Positions 1-4,608 of a stretch of 7,133 bases of DNA are shown piece by piece. Source of the stretch: Chloroflexota bacterium. Its GTDB lineage: Bacteria > Chloroflexota > Dehalococcoidia > DSTF01 > JACRBR01. The position numbers and the translations under genes were made by a program. Location: the NCBI GenBank assembly GCA_025355835.1, contig JANXYW010000113.1:1-7133 (forward strand), read 5' to 3'. Position 1 is the stretch's first letter; each line of letters starts with the position of its first letter. The notes under the pieces are model-generated. The model saw nothing but the letters and a program-made list of their open reading frames with translations, searched no databases and was not told the origin of the DNA.

Positions 1-153
1 GGCGACCGCGCGACAGGCCTCGAGCTGGCGAAGCATCACGAACATCACACTCGTGACCTCTCCGCCGCCGAAGAGGTCACGAGCGCACTCTTGGTACGCG
101 CTACGTCCGCAGATCAGATGTCCCTCGAACATCGCCTCACCCGCATCCGGCAT
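1..153 (-). CDS. 5' part of an unrecognised protein, cut by the left edge
   Basis: On the minus strand an open frame runs from an ATG at 153 to the window edge, 51 codons without a stop. It begins MPDAGEAMFEGHLICGRSAY and continues through a glycine-rich stretch (residues 29-31) into a helix-like segment rich in M, L, V and R. Most third codon positions are G or C, as in the confident genes here, which supports real coding. I do not recognise the family. The frame stays open upstream into the repeat region (reading LLCGSGALM before the ATG), so the start is uncertain. The ATG at 132 (residue 8) is an alternative because GGTGAGG lies just before it on the minus strand. The gene would be divergent from uvrC. 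Only the N-terminus is visible, so no function is proposed. Confidence 0.42.
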   Translation of the reverse strand, partial: MPDAGEAMFEGHLICGRSAYQECARDLFGGGEVTSVMFVMLRQLEACRAVA

Positions 154-188
154 AAGCGCGCCCGAGCCGCACAGCAAGCGCCCGAACC

Positions 189-425
189 GTAGGGGCACGC
201 GGTGGCGTGCCCGCGTTCAGGATGAACATCCGAATGTGCATCGCGCAGAATCGTAGGGGCACGGCGCGCCGTGCCCTGCTCGTGTCCAAACCGCACACTC
301 GCCAACCAGAACGCACTCCGGTCCCGCCCCCTCGCCACGTCGTGCCAAGCGACCGCCCGAACCGTAGGGGCACGCGGTGGCGTGCCCTGCTCGTCCCAAA
401 CCGCACACCCACCAACCAGAACACA
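189..425 (+). repeat. Upstream palindromic repeat cluster (3 copies)
   Basis: Three copies of one element begin with GTAGGGGCACG at 189, 253 and 364. Each forms a hairpin with arms GGGCACG and CGTGCCC around a 6-nt centre: stems at 193-212 (centre CGGTGG), 257-276 (centre GCGCGC, giving a perfect 20-bp palindrome) and 368-387 (centre CGGTGG). The first copy is followed by a tail with AGGATGAAC and CCGAATGTGC, the same tail type as in the array after uvrC. The second and third carry a different shared tail (about 277-312 and 388-423, with CCAAACCGCACAC and CCAACCAGAAC). No gene-like frame is supported here. All copies have the same orientation as those downstream of uvrC. Confidence 0.9.
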
Positions 426-454
426 TTTCGACTCATCCCCTCGCCACTTCGTGG
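253..454 (+). repeat. Tandem duplication of a ~95-bp composite unit, spacing 111 bp
   Basis: The segments beginning at 253 and 364 share, in the same order, the palindromic hairpin, a tail containing CCAAACCGCACAC and CCAACCAGAAC, and then CCCCTCGCCAC (328-338 and 437-447). This looks like duplication of a composite unit made of two different short repeats. The copies differ by scattered substitutions and small indels, so the duplication is not very recent. Overlaps the palindromic cluster entry. Confidence 0.7.
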
Positions 455-481
455 AGAGGGGTGGCCGAAGGCCGGGGTGAG
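437..481 (+). repeat. Dispersed hairpin repeat (CCCCTCGCCAC ... GTGGAGAGGGG)
   Basis: CCCCTCGCCAC (437-447) pairs with GTGGAGAGGGG (451-461) with one mismatch around TTC. It is followed by a second small inverted repeat, GGCC-GAA-GGCC (463-473), and then GGGGTGAGG. This is the layout of a short intergenic repeat common in many GC-rich bacterial genomes (a CCCTCTCC-type hairpin followed by GGCCGAAGGCC and GGTGAGG). It lies about 70 bp before the likely uvrC start. There is no T-run after the stem, so it is not a typical intrinsic terminator. Confidence 0.7.
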
Positions 482-549
482 GTGCTCGTGCCGCCTACCC
501 CGTCCACAATCCAGCGACCCATGCCCGAAACGATGCCGGCGCCGCTAGC

Positions 550-555
550 TACAAT
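550..555 (+). promoter_or_regulatory. -10 element of a probable leaderless uvrC promoter
   Basis: TACAAT matches the sigma-70 -10 consensus at five of six positions. It ends 7 nt before an in-frame GTG at 563, so transcription would start on or next to that codon. The -10 overlaps the ATG at 554, which would then lie upstream of the transcript. No convincing -35 lies 16-18 bp upstream and no Shine-Dalgarno sequence precedes either start. Confidence 0.5.
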
Positions 556-2455
556 GACTCCTGTGACCTCATCCCGCTTCGCCGAACAGCTCGCGCGCGT
601 TCCCACCGGCCCCGGCGTGTACATCATGCGTGGCGCCGATGCGTCCGTGATCTACGTCGGCAAGGCCGCGAATCTGCGTAACCGCGTGCGTTCGTACTTC
701 GGCTCGCCATCCAGCATGGAGGGCAAGACACGCGCGCTGTCCGACGCCATCGCCGATTTCGAGTACGTCGTCACGCATACGGAGCAGGAGGCGCTGCACC
801 TGGAAGCGGAGCTGGTGAAGCGGCACCAGCCGTTCTTCAACATCCGCCTCAAGGACGACAAGCACTACCCGTACTTGAAGGTCGACCTCGCCGACCCGTG
901 GCCACGCGTCTACATAACGCGGCGCGTCGAGAAGGATGGCGCCCGCTACTTCGGCCCGTACGCGAACGCCGGCTCCGTGCGCCGCACGCTCGATATCGTC
1001 AACAAGCTCTTTCCGTGGCGTTCCTGCACCAAGACGATCACCGGCACCGATCCGCGCCCCTGCCTCGACTACTACATCAACCGCTGCATCGCTCCCTGCA
1101 CGTCGTACTGCACGAAGGAGGAGTACGACGAGGTGATCAAGCAGGTGATCCTCTTCCTGGAGGGCCGCACAGACGAAGTGGTGCGCGAGCTGAAACGCCA
1201 GATGCAGGCCGAATCTAAGGCGATGCAGTTCGAGCGCGCCGCCCGCATCCGCGACCAGGTCCAGGCCGTCGAGCGCGTGACGGAGCGTCAGGCGGTCGCC
1301 AGCACGAAGCCTGCCGACGAGGACATCTTCGGCCTCGCGCGGGGTGACGACGAAGCGGTCGTCCAGGTGCTGTTCGTCCGCGGCATCAAGATGGTCGGCG
1401 TCGACAGCTTCACGCTCGACGGCACAAAGGACGAGACCGATGCCGACGTCATGGCCAGCTTCATCCAGCAGTTCTACGAGTCCGCCACCTACGTTCCGAA
1501 GCGCGTCGTCCTGCCCATGAAGCTGGCGGAGCACGCGCTCATCGAGAGCTGGCTCACTGAGCGCCGCGGCACGAACGTCGAGCTGCTCGTCCCGCAGCGC
1601 GGCGAGAAGCTCCGCCTCATCGAGATGGCTACGACGAACGCGCGCGAGACGCTCGACATGGCGCGCGTGAAGTGGATGGCCGACAGCGGCAAGACGCGGA
1701 CAGCGCTCGAAGGACTGCAGGAGGCGCTCGACCTTCCCGCGCTCCCGAAGCGCATCGAGTGCTACGACATCTCGAACATCCAGGGGACGTCGTCGGTCGG
1801 ATCGATGGTCGTCGCCATCGATGGCCACGCGCGCCCGCAGGAGTACCGCCGCTTCCGCATCAAGACGGTCGAAGGCGCGAACGACTTCGCATCGATGGCG
1901 GAGGTTCTTCGCAGACGATTCCGCCGCGCGCGGGAGCAAGTACTGCGTGACGCCGGCGCAGAGGCGCCCGACGTCGAGTCGGCGCCCGGCGCGAGCACCG
2001 CACGCAAGCGCGATGACGAGTCGTTCGGCGCGATGCCGGACCTCGTGATCATCGACGGCGGCAAGGGCCAGCTCGCCGCTGTCCTCGATGTCATGCGCGA
2101 GATGGGTGCGAAGGACATCCCGACCGTCGGCCTGGCGAAGCAGCACGAAGAGATCTACGTGCAGGACGTCTCTGAGCCTGTCGTACTGCCGCGCAATTCG
2201 CAGGCGCTGTACCTCGTACAGCGCATTCGCGACGAAGCGCACCGCTTCGCCATCACGTATCACCGCGGCGTCCGCAAGAAGGCCGGCTTCCAGTCCGCGC
2301 TCGATACCATCCCGGGCGTCGGCCCAAAGCGAAAGAAGGCGCTGCTCAAGAAGTTCGGCTCCGTCCGCGCCATTCGCGACGCCACGGTCGAGGACATCGC
2401 GACCACAATCGGCTTCACCGAAGCGCTAGCCACCAAAGTGAAAGCGTCCATATGA
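554..2455 (+). CDS. uvrC: UvrABC system protein C (excinuclease subunit)
   Basis: UvrC makes both incisions around DNA lesions after UvrA/UvrB recognition. Numbered from ATG 554 (633 residues): GIY-YIG nuclease at the N-terminus (GPGVYIMRG with Tyr23, IYVGKA with Tyr34, then NLRNRVRSYF); a cysteine cluster Cys158, Cys170, Cys178, Cys182 with the spacing of the four conserved UvrC cysteines, plus an extra Cys186; a UvrB-binding UVR helix near 208-245 (AMQFERAARIRDQ); an RNase H-like 3' domain starting IECYDISN (Asp405), with IDGGKGQ (Asp501) and RDEAHRFAI (His563); and tandem helix-hairpin-helix motifs from about 579 (IPGVGPKRKKALLKKFGS). A charged insert (about 460-490) separates the first two catalytic Asp. 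All expected active-site residues are present. The frame is open back to 377, but that stretch reads through intergenic repeats and is not UvrC-like. The GTG at 563 is a strong alternative start (630 residues). Confidence 0.97.
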   Translation: MTPVTSSRFAEQLARVPTGPGVYIMRGADASVIYVGKAANLRNRVRSYFGSPSSMEGKTRALSDAIADFEYVVTHTEQEALHLEAELVKRHQPFFNIRLKDDKHYPYLKVDLADPWPRVYITRRVEKDGARYFGPYANAGSVRRTLDIVNKLFPWRSCTKTITGTDPRPCLDYYINRCIAPCTSYCTKEEYDEVIKQVILFLEGRTDEVVRELKRQMQAESKAMQFERAARIRDQVQAVERVTERQAVASTKPADEDIFGLARGDDEAVVQVLFVRGIKMVGVDSFTLDGTKDETDADVMASFIQQFYESATYVPKRVVLPMKLAEHALIESWLTERRGTNVELLVPQRGEKLRLIEMATTNARETLDMARVKWMADSGKTRTALEGLQEALDLPALPKRIECYDISNIQGTSSVGSMVVAIDGHARPQEYRRFRIKTVEGANDFASMAEVLRRRFRRAREQVLRDAGAEAPDVESAPGASTARKRDDESFGAMPDLVIIDGGKGQLAAVLDVMREMGAKDIPTVGLAKQHEEIYVQDVSEPVVLPRNSQALYLVQRIRDEAHRFAITYHRGVRKKAGFQSALDTIPGVGPKRKKALLKKFGSVRAIRDATVEDIATTIGFTEALATKVKASI

Positions 2456-2475
2456 CGGCGCAAAGCGCCGGAATC

Positions 2476-2770
2476 GTAGGGGCACGCGGTGGCGTGCCCG
2501 CACCCGAGCTGGATGCCCGAATGCGCCGACCGCGAACCGTAGGGGCACGCGGTGGCGTGCCCGCACCCGAGCTGGATGCCCGAATGCGCCGACTGCGAAC
2601 TGTAGGGGCACGGCGTACCGTGCCAGCATCGAAGATGAACGCCCGAGCACGCAACCCACGAGTCGTAGGGGCACGGCGCGCCGTGCCCGCATCCCAGGAT
2701 GAACGCCCGAATCCGCGACGCGAACCGTCGCCAACCCGCATCCCAGGATGAACCCCCGAATGTGCAACGC
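2476..2770 (+). repeat. Downstream palindromic repeat array (4 copies plus a hairpin-less relic)
   Basis: This fills the uvrC-pcm gap. Units starting GTAGGGGCACG lie at 2476, 2539, 2602 and 2665, exactly 63 bp apart. Stems: 2480-2499 and 2543-2562 (arms GGGCACG/CGTGCCC, centre CGGTGG), 2607-2624 (GGCACGG-CGTA-CCGTGCC, outermost pair lost by substitution) and 2669-2688 (perfect palindrome GGGCACGGCGCGCCGTGCCC). The first two units are almost identical over the whole 63 bp. The tails share the pattern GCAT/CCC...GATG(AAC)GCCCGAAT. A fifth partial unit (about 2727-2770) keeps the tail GCATCCCAGGATGAAC...CCGAATGTGC, but its hairpin is replaced by about 7 nt. No T-run follows any stem, so an intrinsic-terminator role is not supported, though the folds could act on RNA ends. 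No convincing gene lies in this gap. Confidence 0.93.
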
Positions 2771-2774
2771 AGGA
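2771..2774 (+). promoter_or_regulatory. Shine-Dalgarno site deciding the pcm TTG start
   Basis: AGGA lies 7 nt before the TTG at 2782, good spacing for a ribosome binding site. It sits at the right edge of the decayed last repeat unit. An ATG inside it (2774) opens only a three-codon frame that ends at TGA 2783-2785, overlapping the TTG. Confidence 0.6.
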
Positions 2775-2781
2775 TGATCAG

Positions 2782-3459
2782 TTGACACCCAGTCCACCCA
2801 ACCGCGATGCAGTCCCCAGCTTCACACCCGCCCGCGTGCGCATGCTGGCCCTGCTGCGCAGCCGCGTCCGCAGCGAACGCGTCATCACAGCGATGGCGGC
2901 CGTGCCGCGCGAGCGCTTCGTGCCCGACGACCTGCGCGCTCGCGCGTACGACGATAGCCCGCTGCCGATTGGCGATGGGCAGACCATTTCGCAGCCACTC
3001 ATCGTGGCGCTGATGCTGGACGTGCTCGAGCTCCAGCCGCACGAGCGGCTTCTCGATGTCGGCACGGGTTCCGGATACCAGGCTGCGATTGCATCGCTGC
3101 TTGTGCGCGAAGTGATCACCGTCGAGCGTCTGCCGCATCTGCTGGAGCGCGCGAAAGACGTGCTCGCGACGCTAGGCTATGCGAATGTACACACGTGCGC
3201 CGCAGGCGATCTGCTCGGTGCGGCCGATCGTGCGCCATACGACGCGATGATCGTCGGCGCGTGTGCGCCGCATCTACCGCGCGCGCTGATCGATCAGTTG
3301 GCCAACGGCGGGCGCCTCATCATGCCCGTCGGCGACCTGCGGAGGCAGGAGCTGGTGTGCGCGACGAAGACCGATTGCGGCGTCGCGGTCGCGCGTCATG
3401 GACCGTGCGGGTTTGTACCGCTCATCGGTCGCGACGCATGGCCCGACGGGACACGCTAA
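2782..3459 (+). CDS. pcm: Protein-L-isoaspartate O-methyltransferase
   Basis: This enzyme transfers a methyl group from S-adenosylmethionine to L-isoaspartyl residues in age-damaged cytosolic proteins, starting their repair. With 225 residues it has the usual family length. Visible hallmarks: VPRERFVPDD (N-terminal region); PLPIGDGQTISQP at 60-72, the family signature with active-site Ser70; SAM motif I LLDVGTGSGY at 90-99; the acidic residue after strand 2 in VITVER (Glu115); PYDAMIVGACAP at 152-163; GGRLIMPVGD at 176-185; and the C-terminal GFVPLIGRDAW. I chose TTG 2782 because AGGA precedes it and because the ATG at 2842 (residue 21) would remove ARVRM, which aligns with the family's usual N-terminal helix. 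GTG 2836 is another, less likely start. It follows uvrC after a 326-bp repeat-filled gap. Confidence 0.95.
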   Translation: MTPSPPNRDAVPSFTPARVRMLALLRSRVRSERVITAMAAVPRERFVPDDLRARAYDDSPLPIGDGQTISQPLIVALMLDVLELQPHERLLDVGTGSGYQAAIASLLVREVITVERLPHLLERAKDVLATLGYANVHTCAAGDLLGAADRAPYDAMIVGACAPHLPRALIDQLANGGRLIMPVGDLRRQELVCATKTDCGVAVARHGPCGFVPLIGRDAWPDGTR

Positions 3460-3565
3460 CAGCGCTTCGAGAAGCCTCAACGTGTCATAGTTTGCGCGAA
3501 TCAGCGTGGTGCACGGCTATTCTGAATACGTATCGAAACGCCGCGAAATTGAGACCGGCGACCAC

Positions 3566-3593
3566 TAGACACGGCCACGTTACGTGTTACAAT
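3566..3593 (+). promoter_or_regulatory. Sigma-70-type promoter for the tyrosine recombinase
   Basis: TAGACA (3566-3571, five of six to TTGACA) and TACAAT (3588-3593, five of six to TATAAT) are separated by 16 bp. This is the best two-box promoter I see in the window. It sits in a spacer visibly richer in A and T than its surroundings. Transcription would start near 3600, leaving about 60 nt of leader before the ATG at 3660. Confidence 0.65.
3576..3586 (+). promoter_or_regulatory. Possible operator: CACGT-T-ACGTG inside the promoter spacer
   Basis: A perfect 5-bp inverted repeat around one base lies wholly between the -35 and -10 boxes of the recombinase promoter, where a bound repressor would block RNA polymerase. 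An 11-bp palindrome can occur by chance, so the site is a suggestion only. Confidence 0.25.
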
Positions 3594-3650
3594 CGCCCTG
3601 CAATTCCTTCCCCCTTGGGCACTTTCTAACTTGTCTGGTCTTTACCTATC

Positions 3651-3655
3651 GAGGG
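3651..3655 (+). promoter_or_regulatory. Ribosome binding site of the recombinase gene
   Basis: GAGGG lies 4 nt before the ATG at 3660. It supports that start, as does the match of the first residues (MDDHIGHFLNFM) to the usual Xer N-terminus. Confidence 0.6.
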
Positions 3656-3659
3656 CGCA

Positions 3660-4571
3660 ATGGACGATCACATTGGCCATTTCCTGAACTTCATGTCGGT
3701 TGAGAAAGGCGCGTCTGGAAACACAGTCGCTGCCTACAAAAACGATCTGCAGCAGTTCGACAGTTTTCTTATCGGTCTGCGCGGCAACGGCAAGCCACGC
3801 GATTGGGAACTACTCGAACGCGATCTGATCATCGACTACTTACTCAGCCTGAAGCGCAAGAACTATGCGGAGGCAACCGTCGCGCGCAAGGTCGCCGCGA
3901 TGAAATCGTTCTTCCAATATCTACAGGCGGAAGGCACGATTCGCGGCAACCCGACGGAGAGTCTCGAGTCGCCGCGCGTCGGCCGCTCGCTGCCGAAGCC
4001 GCTTTCGGTGACGGAAGTCGACGAGCTGCTCGAGCAGCCGATGAAGCGCAACACGCCGGAAGCGCGTCGGGATCGCGCAATGCTCGAGCTGCTGTACGCC
4101 ACCGGTCTGCGCGTCACCGAGTTGGTCTCGCTGGACATGGACGACTTGAACATAGCGGGTCCTCACCCCTACGTGCGATGTATGGGCAAGGGTTCGAAAG
4201 AGCGCACGATCCCCGTTCACGAGCAGGCTGCGGCGGCCGTGACGGGGTACCTCAATGAAGCCCGCGCATTGCTCGTAAAGAACCGCAAGGAATCGGCGCT
4301 CTTCGTCAATCGGCGCGGCGAGCGGCTGACGCGGCAGGGCTTCTGGCTGATCCTGAAGCAGTACGCCAAAGAAGCGAACATCACCTCCTCGGTCACGCCC
4401 CACACCTTGCGACACTCTTTCGCCACTCATATGCTCAGAGGCGGCGCCCCTCTGCGGAGCGTGCAGGAATTACTGGGGCATGCCAACATCTCGACAACGC
4501 AGGTCTACACGCAGATCGCCAACGAGCACGTTCGCCAGGTCTACGAGAAAGCCCATCCCCGCGCTCGATAA
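3660..4571 (+). CDS. xerD: Site-specific tyrosine recombinase, XerC/XerD family
   Basis: Xer recombinases cut and rejoin DNA at dif to resolve chromosome dimers, acting with FtsK at the division septum. The 303 residues match the usual Xer length of about 300. The N-terminal SAM-like core-binding domain is at about 1-108 (VEKGASGNTVAAYKNDLQQF, then SPRVGRSLPKPLS). The catalytic domain carries the complete set: Arg151 (YATGLRVTEL), Lys177 (GKGSKER), His248 and Arg251 (HTLRHSFATH), His274 (LLGHANISTT) and nucleophile Tyr283 (QVYTQI). It ends in HPRAR, as Xer proteins do. YATGLRVTEL looks XerD-like, while LLGHANISTTQVYT and VYEKAHPRA recall XerC, so the C/D label is provisional. The ordinary chromosomal context, with no integrase-linked att site or phage gene, favours a housekeeping Xer over a phage or transposon integrase. 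It has its own promoter upstream; the lipoprotein gene starts 37 bp after its stop. Confidence 0.95.
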   Translation: MDDHIGHFLNFMSVEKGASGNTVAAYKNDLQQFDSFLIGLRGNGKPRDWELLERDLIIDYLLSLKRKNYAEATVARKVAAMKSFFQYLQAEGTIRGNPTESLESPRVGRSLPKPLSVTEVDELLEQPMKRNTPEARRDRAMLELLYATGLRVTELVSLDMDDLNIAGPHPYVRCMGKGSKERTIPVHEQAAAAVTGYLNEARALLVKNRKESALFVNRRGERLTRQGFWLILKQYAKEANITSSVTPHTLRHSFATHMLRGGAPLRSVQELLGHANISTTQVYTQIANEHVRQVYEKAHPRAR

Positions 4572-4608
4572 TCATTCATCTCGAATCATCGTCGCCGGCC
4601 GCCTCACC

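Noticed and set aside
377..553. N-terminal extension of uvrC to ATG 377
   Set aside because: It starts inside a palindromic repeat and translates two intergenic repeats. UvrC proteins begin shortly before the GPGVY motif.
569..2263. 564-codon open frame on the minus strand
   Set aside because: It is antisense to uvrC, which has all its domain motifs in the plus frame. Long antisense frames are expected in GC-rich genes, and this one has no recognisable motif.
2476..2730. CRISPR-like array: regularly spaced palindromic units at 63-bp intervals
   Set aside because: The sequences between hairpins are homologous to each other rather than unique spacers, the first two units are nearly identical over all 63 bp, and no cas gene is nearby.
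2782..2787. TTGACA at the pcm start as a -35 box
   Set aside because: No -10-like hexamer lies 16-18 bp downstream (GCGATG region), and the TTG is better explained as the start codon.
2260..3138. 292-codon minus-strand frame over the repeat array and pcm
   Set aside because: It reads the hairpin repeats as CGHGAPCPY-type peptides and the antisense of pcm, so it is an artefact of repeats and GC-rich coding.
3464..3475. GCTTCGAGAAGC hairpin just after pcm as an intrinsic terminator
   Set aside because: The stem is only 4-5 bp and is followed by CTCAACG, not a T-run.
3660..4571. Mobile-element integrase
   Set aside because: The length, sequence and ending are those of housekeeping Xer recombinases, and no att repeats, tRNA gene or phage genes flank it.
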